5,326 nucleotides of DNA from positions 1 through 5,326 of the forward strand of contig CAYSIR010000299.1 in the NCBI GenBank assembly GCA_964431105.1, given 5' to 3'. This document shows, piece by piece, positions 1-5,311 of this stretch. The notes under the pieces are model-generated. The model did no database searches. It saw only the letters and a list, made by a program, of their open reading frames with translations, and was not told where the DNA came from. This DNA is from RECH01 sp964431105 (lineage in GTDB: Bacteria > Cyanobacteriota > Cyanobacteriia > RECH01). The stretch's first letter is position 1; the number at the start of each line of letters is the position of its first letter. Made by a program: the position numbers and the translations under genes.

Positions 1-39
1 CCCAATCCTCTGACCCAATCCTCTGACCCAATCATCAGA
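1..39. repeat. 13-bp tandem repeat, three copies
   Basis: Three head-to-tail copies of a 13-bp unit, CCCAATCCTCTGA. The copies at 1-13 and 14-26 are identical; the third (27-39) differs at two positions. The array begins at the window edge, so more copies may lie to the left. It stops three bases before a HIP1 octamer (42-49) and lies downstream of the peroxiredoxin stop codon. It resembles the short tandemly repeated sequences common between cyanobacterial genes. No function can be read from it. Confidence 0.85.
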
Positions 40-79
40 GAGCGATCGCCTGCCGCACTCAGTCAGCCCAACAAATGAC

Positions 80-715
80 CTACTTATTCGGCTGAGGCGT
101 CATACGCAGATATGGTTTTACTTCAGTTACCCCTTTCGGAAACTGTTGCTTTGCATCTTCTGTAGAAATGGACGGCACCACCACACAGTCACCGCCATCT
201 TCCCAATTTGCCGGAGTCGCCACCTTGTGATAATCCGTCAATTGCAGTGAGTCAATTACCCGCAGGATTTCGGCAAAGTTGCGACCAGTGCTAGCCGGAT
301 ACGTTAGCGACAGGCGCAGTTTCTTATTGGGGTCGATGATGAATACAGTCCGAACCGTCAAGCTATTTAATGAATTCGGATGGATCATATCGTAGAGATT
401 CGCTACCTTGCGATCGGGATCAGCCAAGATAGGATAATTGAGCGATGCCGATTGGGTTTCTTCAATGTCCTTCACCCAGCCGTTGTGAGAATCAACATCA
501 TCCACACTCAGGGCAAGCACTTTAACATTGCGCTGATCAAACTCAGGCTTCAGCTTTGCCACCGTGCCCAATTCAGTGGTGCAAACCGGGGTGTAATCGG
601 CCGGGTGCGAGAACAATACAACCCAGCTATCGCCAGCCCATTCGTGAAAGCTGATCTCGCCTGCGGTTGAGGCTTGGGTAAAATCTGGAACGGTATCACC
701 TAGTCGAAGCGCCAT
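80..715 (-). CDS. 1-Cys peroxiredoxin (Prx6 subfamily, AhpC/TSA)
   Basis: A cytosolic thiol peroxidase that reduces hydrogen peroxide and alkyl hydroperoxides to water or alcohols. The protein is 211 residues, full length for Prx6-type enzymes. The active-site motif PADYTPVCTTELG spans residues 38-50, with peroxidatic Cys45 and the supporting Thr42. Arg122, in VRTVFIID, is the expected Arg of the catalytic site. His37 matches the His next to the active site in Prx6 enzymes. The C-terminal dimerisation domain is intact: HKVATPANW at 163-171, FPKG at 192-195 and YLRMTPQP at 202-209. There is no resolving Cys in the usual 2-Cys position; the only other Cys is Cys177, at a site where plant 1-Cys enzymes also carry one, so it is not evidence of a 2-Cys mechanism. 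The ATG at 713-715 follows AGGA nine bases upstream and aligns with the usual start of the family. No signal peptide is visible. The gene appears monocistronic, with tandem repeats upstream that could be regulatory. Confidence 0.97.
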   Translation of the reverse strand: MALRLGDTVPDFTQASTAGEISFHEWAGDSWVVLFSHPADYTPVCTTELGTVAKLKPEFDQRNVKVLALSVDDVDSHNGWVKDIEETQSASLNYPILADPDRKVANLYDMIHPNSLNSLTVRTVFIIDPNKKLRLSLTYPASTGRNFAEILRVIDSLQLTDYHKVATPANWEDGGDCVVVPSISTEDAKQQFPKGVTEVKPYLRMTPQPNK

Positions 716-724
716 AATTCTATA

Positions 725-728
725 TCCT
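725..728 (-). promoter_or_regulatory. Ribosome binding site of the peroxiredoxin gene
   Basis: AGGA on the minus strand, nine bases before the ATG. It supports the chosen peroxiredoxin start. A TTGACA hexamer lies further upstream on the same strand (757-762), but I found no good -10 element at a matching distance, so the promoter is not assigned. Confidence 0.5.
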
Positions 729-769
729 GTGTATCGAGAAATGCTGTGATGAATACTGTCAATGTTAGT

Positions 770-809
770 CGGTTGACTGCGGTTGACTGATAAGCGATTA
801 ACTGATAAG
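770..809. repeat. 15-bp iteron-like direct repeat upstream of peroxiredoxin
   Basis: On the plus strand, one partial and two full copies of a 15-bp unit run head to tail. They are CGGTTGACTG (770-779), CGGTTGACTGATAAG (780-794) and CGATTAACTGATAAG (795-809). The two full copies match at 13 of 15 positions, and the partial copy matches the first ten bases exactly. The array lies 55-94 bp upstream of the peroxiredoxin ATG, on the side where its promoter must be. The 15-bp period and position fit a multi-copy binding site for a regulator, but slippage-derived repeat DNA is equally possible. Confidence 0.6.
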
Positions 810-901
810 TAAAGGGCGGCTGAACGTCTTAAGGCAAGACGAGCATCCGAGATCAGATGAGCGATCGCTCTTGAGCGGATGAAAACTTAGGGAAACGACG
901 T

Positions 902-935
902 TGCCCCAGACAGTAAACCATTGTTTCATGGGGCA
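902..935. other. Stem-loop with 7-bp arms
   Basis: TGCCCCA (902-908) is the exact reverse complement of TGGGGCA (929-935). Inside the 20-base loop, AAAC and GTTT can pair around CATT, giving an interrupted hairpin. No T-run follows on either strand, so it is not a standard terminator. It lies about 190 bp upstream of the peroxiredoxin start codon. Confidence 0.4.
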
Positions 936-1120
936 TCTACGATATATCAATCGGATCGCTCATGCAGTCGTTGTGCCGGACACGAACCGCCGTACATATC
1001 AGTCAATTTACGGTTAGACCCTACGCGGTACAGCCAGGCTGAGAGCAAACGATTCTAACGATCGCACCTCATCGCCCAGGACTATCAACCCGCGAATCCT
1101 GTCTGTGCATCATTATGCCA

Positions 1121-1158
1121 TAAAACCCCGGTTCTCCGGTCGGATTTTAGACCTTTTC
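1121..1158. terminator. Possible bidirectional intrinsic terminator
   Basis: An imperfect hairpin at 1121-1149. CCGG (1128-1131) pairs with CCGG (1136-1139) around TTCT, then CC pairs with GG after a two-base bulge, and outer TAAAA (1121-1125) pairs with TTTTA (1145-1149). On the plus strand the GC-rich core runs into TTTTAGACCTTTT; on the minus strand it runs into TTTTA. This is the shape of a modest terminator that could work in either direction. No gene obviously ends here, so its client could be an unannotated small RNA. Confidence 0.35.
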
Positions 1159-1235
1159 ATGTTTCGTAATGTTTGAAGGCAGCTAAATTCCCAAGACAAA
1201 AGGGTTTCAGCGTTTAAGTCAAGGGTTACATTGGA

Positions 1236-1300
1236 GTGCGATCGCATCGAATTTCTCACAATCTCCGGCTAGCTACCGGAGATTCTAGGTGCGATCGCAT
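1236..1300. repeat. HIP1-containing 12-bp direct repeats flanking a perfect 9-bp stem-loop
   Basis: GTGCGATCGCAT occurs at 1236-1247 and again, identically, at 1289-1300. Each copy contains a HIP1 octamer. Between them lies a perfect inverted repeat, AATCTCCGG (1260-1268) and CCGGAGATT (1276-1284), around a 7-base loop, CTAGCTA. No T-run follows on either strand. The symmetric arrangement of direct repeat, hairpin, direct repeat resembles a small MITE-like or REP-like element, but only one copy is present here, so this remains a guess. Confidence 0.55.
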
Positions 1301-1513
1301 TGATTGAATTTGCAAGGTCTGAATTATAGTGTTGGTAACATATAGCTAAGTATGGATACGGATAGCACTGAGCAATCAGTCATCGGCACGGCTTGAAGCA
1401 TTGCTGAATAGGTGTAGTGGGTGTATCTCAATGTGTTTCAAACAGTAGGTCGTGGTTTTGGTCTTAGGAACTATTAACGCGCCATGTCTTAAATTTTCAA
1501 TCGCAAGTTAACG

Positions 1514-1537
1514 GGTATTGCCTAGACGAGCAATGCC
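1514..1537. other. Stem-loop with 8-bp arms
   Basis: GGTATTGC (1514-1521) pairs with GCAATGCC (1530-1537) across an 8-base loop, with one T-G wobble if transcribed from the plus strand. No T-run follows. It lies in the gene-free region with no assigned function. Confidence 0.35.
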
Positions 1538-1912
1538 AGGGCAAGGTACGATCGCGACGCCTAGCCTTAGCTGCCCCCTGCGGCGCTTGGACGTTGTACA
1601 CTTCACCCGTCAAGTCTATTGCTGCACCGACCCATCCGGCAGATTAAGCACGACAGCATTTCATACGCCGCATTGTCTTTGGTGAGAAGCATCCTGCTTT
1701 GGCAAACCTGTCCCGTATCTTTCCACCCCCTTCCAACAATTGCAAAAGCGCGATTCCATTCCACCCATCCTGCTGTCTTCCAACACGGAACCCTGTTAGA
1801 TAATGTCGCTGTATTTCATCTGCCGTGTTGATCCATCTCTCGTTGCCGGCCGCATCCGGGAAGCTGATCCATGCCCCAGACCTTCCCACGCACTGATTTG
1901 CTATCCGAACAG

Positions 1913-1938
1913 AACGCCGAGGCGTTGCCTCTCGTTTT
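1913..1938 (+). other. Two overlapping, mutually exclusive hairpins upstream of the MCP-like gene
   Basis: AACGC (1913-1917) can pair with GCGTT (1922-1926) around CGAG. Alternatively GAGGC (1919-1923) can pair with GCCTC (1927-1931) around GTT. The two share bases 1919-1926 and cannot form together. The second is followed by TCGTTTT (1932-1938), a weak terminator-like tail. It lies about 155 bp before the ATG at 2093, so it could sit in a leader transcript and act as a weak attenuator, if a promoter lies upstream. Confidence 0.3.
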
Positions 1939-2092
1939 GATCATTATTGCGATCGCTACCCGGCAGCACCTCTTGTTTCCAAAGAAAGACTGACATTGCC
2001 GACCGTTGCAAGCGATCGCAGGTACACCATCTCGATCAGTAGAGGATTGCAGCCGGAGTGTGAGTCCAGTTTATTGTGAGCATCGTAATCTC

Positions 2093-3583
2093 ATGGGCAA
2101 TTTTGATCGAGATACCTTGTATGAGGTATTGGGTGACCTGCCGCTCTATGATTTTCAGGTCAATCTCAATACGCCCAGTTTTCTGGTCACCAAGCAGTTT
2201 GAGTATCGCCCTGACCTGCCTGGAGTGATTGTAATGAGTGAAACCAAGATGGTCGGCATGATTTCACGTCGTCGGTTTCATGAACAAATGAGCGTGCCGG
2301 GCAATCAGGAAGCGTTCTTGCAGCAGCCCATTCAGTCCTTGCTTGAACTAGAGCTAAAACGACGGCGATCGCGCCCCTTAATCTTGTTAGAAACTGAAAA
2401 GATCGACCTCTCTGTTCGCACAGCGCTGAACCGCCCGGCAGAAGAAGTCTACGAGCCAGTTGTTGTGATTTTTCAAGACCGGAGCGTCCCCGATGTGAAA
2501 GCCTACTTTCTGCTGGATATGCATACGCTGCTGCAAGCCCAGTCGCAAATCCTAACGGTCATCAACCAAGAAATGATGCGCCATCGGGCCGCCTTAGAGG
2601 CAAAACAGCGCCAGGTGCAGGAAGAACAGCTCAAAGTAGAAGAATATACACAACTGCTCGAAGCCCATCAGTCTGTGATTCAGGAGCGCAATCTGTTGCT
2701 AGAAACCCAGCAGATTGAAATGCTAGAGCAGGCTAGAGAAATTGCTCAGTTTAATAAACGCTTTGTCAAAATGGGGCGAATCCTGTCGTCGGAGGGGCAA
2801 AAAGCATTCCAGGCTACGTTTGTCGGAGTCAATGCCATCTGTCACAACACGAACCAGATTGTAGACATTGGCAATTTGCTCACCGATGAGTTGAATGTGA
2901 TTCAGGATACGTCCCAAGTAGTAGCGCGGGTGAGTCAGCAGGTGCGGCATTTGTCTGTGCAGGCGGCAATTGTAGCCAACCATGTTGGCGCAGGCATGAC
3001 GGGATTTAGCCACATTACGGCAGAAATTGGCAAGCTGGTGAACCAGACGATAGAAGCGGGACGACAGATGGATCGATTGGCTAATCGATTTCGCCGACGC
3101 ATTCAAGAATTGACAGACTCAGCCCAGTCGGGAACCACTGTCGCGCAGTCCGTACTGCAAAAGATCGAACAAGCTCAGGATGCCTTGGCAGAGCTGCAAA
3201 CGCTGGTTCAACACCCAGTACGAGAATCGATTGACCTTGAGGCGCTATCCGTCCTTCAGCAGGGTAACGGTCAGGGGCGATCGCCCAATATTCAACAAGC
3301 CGCACAGCAACTCATTCAACGAATTTCAACCGCAGAGGCAACCGTCGCTGACTTAGATGAACTCCTGCATCAACGGGACTCAGAGCCATTGATTCGTAAA
3401 ATTAAACGAACATTGGAGCAAAATCGCCAGCAGCTAGATACCTCAGAACAAATTAACCCCGCGACAGCCAATCCAGCCGCCAATCCAGCCGCCAATCCAG
3501 CCGCCAACGGTCGCATGGAACAGCCATCAACTGAGCCACTTCCCCCCCCAAATCCGCATCTCGATCGTAATTCTGATGATTAA
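2093..3583 (+). CDS. Soluble signalling protein: CBS-like module, coiled coil, degenerate MCP hairpin
   Basis: A 496-residue protein, numbered from the ATG at 2093. Residues 16-144 resemble the paired CBS-like module that cyanobacteria place in front of many histidine kinases: LPLYDF (16-21), LPGVIV (42-47), GMISRRRF (55-62), YEPVVV (120-125), LLDMH (140-144). A Gln/Glu-rich coiled coil follows (148-221). Residues 221-376 fit a chemoreceptor signalling domain, with the tip at 288-317. Against the Tsr tip it keeps Ala291-Ala292, Gly299, Gly304-Phe305, Glu311 and Leu315, but has Gln282, Val294, His297 and Ala300 where Tsr has F373, E385, R388 and E391. No HAMP domain, membrane helix or kinase domain is visible, so it is predicted to be soluble. 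A second helical stretch (about 401-447) leads to an Ala-Asn-Pro-Ala repeat (459-471) and a Pro-rich, acidic tail. The only Cys is 250. The frame is open back to a TTG at 2006 and a GTG at 2060, but the extra 29 residues look unlike the rest; none of the starts has a strong ribosome binding site. A role as an atypical receptor or scaffold is inferred. No che genes are nearby. Confidence 0.85.
   Translation: MGNFDRDTLYEVLGDLPLYDFQVNLNTPSFLVTKQFEYRPDLPGVIVMSETKMVGMISRRRFHEQMSVPGNQEAFLQQPIQSLLELELKRRRSRPLILLETEKIDLSVRTALNRPAEEVYEPVVVIFQDRSVPDVKAYFLLDMHTLLQAQSQILTVINQEMMRHRAALEAKQRQVQEEQLKVEEYTQLLEAHQSVIQERNLLLETQQIEMLEQAREIAQFNKRFVKMGRILSSEGQKAFQATFVGVNAICHNTNQIVDIGNLLTDELNVIQDTSQVVARVSQQVRHLSVQAAIVANHVGAGMTGFSHITAEIGKLVNQTIEAGRQMDRLANRFRRRIQELTDSAQSGTTVAQSVLQKIEQAQDALAELQTLVQHPVRESIDLEALSVLQQGNGQGRSPNIQQAAQQLIQRISTAEATVADLDELLHQRDSEPLIRKIKRTLEQNRQQLDTSEQINPATANPAANPAANPAANGRMEQPSTEPLPPPNPHLDRNSDD
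3467..3507 (+). repeat. 12-bp in-frame tandem repeat in the tail of the MCP-like gene
   Basis: Three exact copies of GCCAATCCAGCC (3467-3502) and the first five bases of a fourth (3503-3507). Each copy encodes Ala-Asn-Pro-Ala. Because the unit is a multiple of three, copy-number change by slippage would lengthen or shorten the flexible tail without shifting the frame. Confidence 0.9.
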
Positions 3584-3638
3584 CCCAGTTGTCCGAACTC
3601 TATGCATCGGGCAGGGAGAATCGCTGCCTACGGGCCGA

Positions 3639-3666
3639 TAGTCAGAAACCGGCGTAACGTTATAAA
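3639..3666 (+). promoter_or_regulatory. Candidate promoter of the EamA transporter gene
   Basis: TAGTCA (3639-3644) as a -35 matches four of six consensus bases, followed after 16 bases by TATAAA (3661-3666) as a -10. Transcription would start near 3673, giving a leader of about 23 bases before the ATG at 3696. Together with the 112-bp gap after the upstream stop codon, this suggests the transporter is not simply co-transcribed with the MCP-like gene. Confidence 0.45.
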
Positions 3667-3695
3667 ATTTCACGAACTCTTTTATTTGCAGAAGT

Positions 3696-4583
3696 ATGGG
3701 ACCAGCAAATCCGATCGCGGGCACAGGTACGGTTTATGTGGTGCTAGCAGCGCTCTGCTGGGGGGTCTCAGGTGGCATCGGCGGTATTCTTATGGCCAGT
3801 GGCTGGGATGCATTCGTGGTTTCATTTTACCGAGGCGCTATCGGTCTGCTGTTCGTTCTGGGCTGGCTGGCGTTGCGCCCAATTGGCAGCGGATTGGGCG
3901 ATCGCAGGTTATGGTTTTGGTCAGCGATCGCGGGTTTGGGTGTAGCGGGCAACTTTGCATTTTACTTCGTCAGCATCGCGCAGGGCAGCATCGCAGTAGC
4001 AGCAACGTTAATGTATTGTGCGCCTGTGTTCGTGTATCTGGTATCGTTCGCACTCAAGCTCGAACGCCCAACAGCGCTGAAACTAACAGCGATCGCAGTG
4101 GTCATGGTTGGCATCGTGTTGCTGACCCAGATTTACGACATCGATGCAGGCCGGGTTACGGCGATCGGCGTAGGGGCTGGACTATTGGCAGGCTTGTCCT
4201 ACACAGTCTTTATTTTCGGCTTCAAATATGCAGCCGCCTACGGCAGCCCACAGGCAATTCTTGCAATAGCCTTCACGGCACTGGCTGTCATTCTAATCTG
4301 GCCAAGCGATGTCAATCAAACCGTCGCCGCACTAAACACACCAGACTGGCCGCTATTTGCAGCGTTGGGGATATTCGGTGCCGGACTATCATTCGTTCTT
4401 TACATCATTGGACTGAACCGCACCGCGCCAGCCGTAGCCTCCGTGGTGGCCATGGTAGAACCGGTCATCGCGTCGCTGTTCGGCGTAGTGGTCTTGAGTG
4501 AGCGTCTGGTGAGTTCACAAATGTTTGGCATGGGGCTGATTTTGGTCACAGTGACCGCCCTCAGTGTTCATTCACGCACTTAG
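3696..4583 (+). CDS. EamA/DMT-superfamily membrane transporter, ten helices
   Basis: An inner-membrane permease of the drug/metabolite transporter superfamily. The protein is 295 residues, a normal length for the ten-helix class. Hydrophobic segments lie at about 11-33, 38-60, 72-92, 97-121, 127-146, 153-175, 184-203, 216-238, 244-267 and 272-292, forming two five-helix EamA repeats (about 11-144 and 156-290). Typical features are ALCWGVSG in helix 1, FYRGAIG at the start of helix 2, the MYCAP motif at 106-110, and VVAMVEPVIASLFGVVVLSE (250-269) in the second repeat, the family's most recognisable stretch. Members export amino acids, sugars, nucleobases or drugs, or take up metabolites; the substrate cannot be assigned here. 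The ATG at 3696 has only a weak purine stretch (AGAAG) before it, but it leaves a short polar N-terminus before helix 1. It is probably transcribed from the promoter at 3639-3666 and converges on the DUF1825 gene. Confidence 0.95.
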   Translation: MGPANPIAGTGTVYVVLAALCWGVSGGIGGILMASGWDAFVVSFYRGAIGLLFVLGWLALRPIGSGLGDRRLWFWSAIAGLGVAGNFAFYFVSIAQGSIAVAATLMYCAPVFVYLVSFALKLERPTALKLTAIAVVMVGIVLLTQIYDIDAGRVTAIGVGAGLLAGLSYTVFIFGFKYAAAYGSPQAILAIAFTALAVILIWPSDVNQTVAALNTPDWPLFAALGIFGAGLSFVLYIIGLNRTAPAVASVVAMVEPVIASLFGVVVLSERLVSSQMFGMGLILVTVTALSVHSRT

Positions 4584-4587
4584 GGGC

Positions 4588-4617
4588 AATTGCTTCAGTG
4601 TGGAGCGAACAGCAATT
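4588..4617. terminator. Stem-loop between convergent genes, weak terminator candidate
   Basis: AATTGCT (4588-4594) is the exact reverse complement of AGCAATT (4611-4617), with a 16-base loop in which TC and GA can extend the stem. It sits between the stop codons of the converging transporter and DUF1825 genes, where a shared terminator would be expected. The stem is AT-rich and no T-run follows on either strand, so termination is uncertain. Confidence 0.3.
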
Positions 4618-4654
4618 ACATCAAGGCATCGCGGGCAACAAATTATTCAACGTC

Positions 4655-4978
4655 CTACAAGCTGCTCTCAACTTCAGCTTTCATGCGTTCCAGCGTCAGG
4701 TGCATTTGCTCAAACATTTGCTGCGGTGTTACACCAAATTGACCGAGCTGGGTTTTCAATTGCTCAACTGTCATTTTGGCCATGAAATCTTCTGAGAGTT
4801 CAAACCGTTTCATAAAGACTCGGTATCGTTCCATGATGGCTTCCATCTGCTCGATGTAGAGCATTTTGCCTTCACGATCGAATTTGCCGTAGTCCCCTCC
4901 CAGTCGCATGAGCGATTGATAATCTTCAAATAGTTGCTTGGCTTCCTGTTGGACAATTTCAGACTCGAAGAATCCCAT
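4655..4978 (-). CDS. DUF1825 family protein, conserved in cyanobacteria
   Basis: A 107-residue, highly charged, mostly helical protein with no signal peptide, membrane helix or Cys. It matches the cyanobacterial DUF1825 family end to end, from MGFFESEIVQQEAKQLFEDY at the N-terminus through YGKFDREGK (30-38), RYRVFMKRFELSEDF (51-65), MTVEQLKTQLGQFG (69-82) and TPQQMFEQM (84-92). The length is that of the usual family member, so it is complete. No biochemical function is known to me for the family; high conservation across cyanobacteria suggests a core role. It carries no recognisable catalytic motif, and its Met-rich amphipathic helices would suit protein-protein binding, though that is inference. 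The ATG at 4976-4978 matches the family's N-terminus, although no clear Shine-Dalgarno sequence precedes it. It converges with the transporter gene, leaving a 71-bp gap, and no gene is visible upstream within the window. Confidence 0.93.
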   Translation of the reverse strand: MGFFESEIVQQEAKQLFEDYQSLMRLGGDYGKFDREGKMLYIEQMEAIMERYRVFMKRFELSEDFMAKMTVEQLKTQLGQFGVTPQQMFEQMHLTLERMKAEVESSL

Positions 4979-5126
4979 CGTTGGCTACTTAGTGTTTACT
5001 CACGACTAGCGGACATCAGTGGATGGATCAGCACGTCTAGTATCGGTGTGGTCAAGGGCGGGTGTGCATCAAGATGTAGCCGATCGCATTGCCTGCATAA
5101 ACGGGCGCGATCGCTGCCCCAGAGAC

Positions 5127-5144
5127 CGGTGCCCGAAGGCACTG
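5127..5144 (-). other. Stem-loop with C(UUCG)G tetraloop on the minus strand
   Basis: CGGTGCC (5127-5133) and GGCACTG (5138-5144) pair over seven base pairs, one being a wobble, around CGAA. Read on the minus strand the loop is C(UUCG)G, an exceptionally stable RNA tetraloop. No U-run follows on the minus strand, so it is not a standard terminator. It lies about 150 bp upstream of the DUF1825 start and could belong to a leader, a small RNA or the 3' end of a gene beyond the window. Confidence 0.45.
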
Positions 5145-5284
5145 ACACTCACTGAATGTATTCTTCATTGTAGAGGAAGTTCACGATCGCTCGACTGGAG
5201 ACAGATGGCTGAAAACCGAACAATATTCACTGATGCGGGCGGCTGATCGCAGATTACAGTCTTAGCATCCACCCAACATCCTTA

Positions 5285-5311
5285 CCAATAGAGCCAATAG
5301 AGCCAATAGAA
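5285..5311. repeat. 9-bp tandem repeat, three copies
   Basis: CCAATAGAG at 5285-5293 and 5294-5302, then CCAATAGAA at 5303-5311. Only the final base of the third copy differs. It is another short tandem repeat of the type common in cyanobacterial intergenic DNA. On the minus strand one frame would read Tyr-Trp-Leu repeats, but it meets a stop at once, so coding is unlikely. Confidence 0.85.

Larger units (their letters stand above)
716..2005. other. Long intergenic region without a convincing gene
   Basis: About 1.3 kb separates the divergently transcribed peroxiredoxin and MCP-like genes; if the latter starts at its ATG, the gap reaches 2092. Only short open frames occur here, none with a recognisable motif or a good ribosome binding site. 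No tRNA, rRNA, tmRNA, RNase P RNA or SRP RNA signature was recognised. It holds the iteron-like repeat (770-809), a 12-bp palindrome centred on HIP1 (859-870) and stem-loops at 902-935, 1121-1149, 1260-1284, 1514-1537 and 1913-1931. A TATAGT box at 1325-1330 is a possible -10 with no well-spaced -35 (TTGAAT at 1304-1309, spacer 15; TTGATT at 1300-1305, spacer 19). The region could contain 5' leaders, small RNAs or decayed genes; the sequence alone does not decide. Confidence 0.6.

Noticed and set aside
1..39. Possible CRISPR array at the left edge
   Set aside because: The copies are 13 bp long and directly adjacent with no spacers, so this is a simple tandem repeat. The same holds for 5285-5311.
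975..1015. A stretch whose reverse complement faintly resembles tRNA T-arm or group II intron domain V sequence
   Set aside because: The stems do not form properly and no other part of a tRNA or intron is present.
1644..1889. 81-codon open frame on the minus strand (GTG start) in the long gene-free region
   Set aside because: No ribosome binding site, no recognisable motif, and a composition that looks like chance. It might be a remnant, but nothing supports calling it a gene.
2006..2092. N-terminal extension of the MCP-like protein from a TTG start
   Set aside because: The 29 extra residues are Ser- and Cys-rich, contain a HIP1 site and look unlike the rest. The TTG has no good ribosome binding site. 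It remains possible, so it is noted in the gene entry.
2723..3106. 127-codon minus-strand frame inside the MCP-like gene
   Set aside because: It is antisense to clearly coding helical sequence and has no motif of its own.
3602..4501. 299-codon plus-strand frame overlapping the transporter gene
   Set aside because: It is the out-of-frame shadow of the EamA gene. Its product is Arg-, Ser- and Cys-rich without any domain, while the other frame gives a textbook ten-helix transporter.
2093..4583. An operon of the MCP-like and transporter genes
   Set aside because: A 112-bp gap with a plausible promoter just before the transporter argues for separate units, and there is no functional link.
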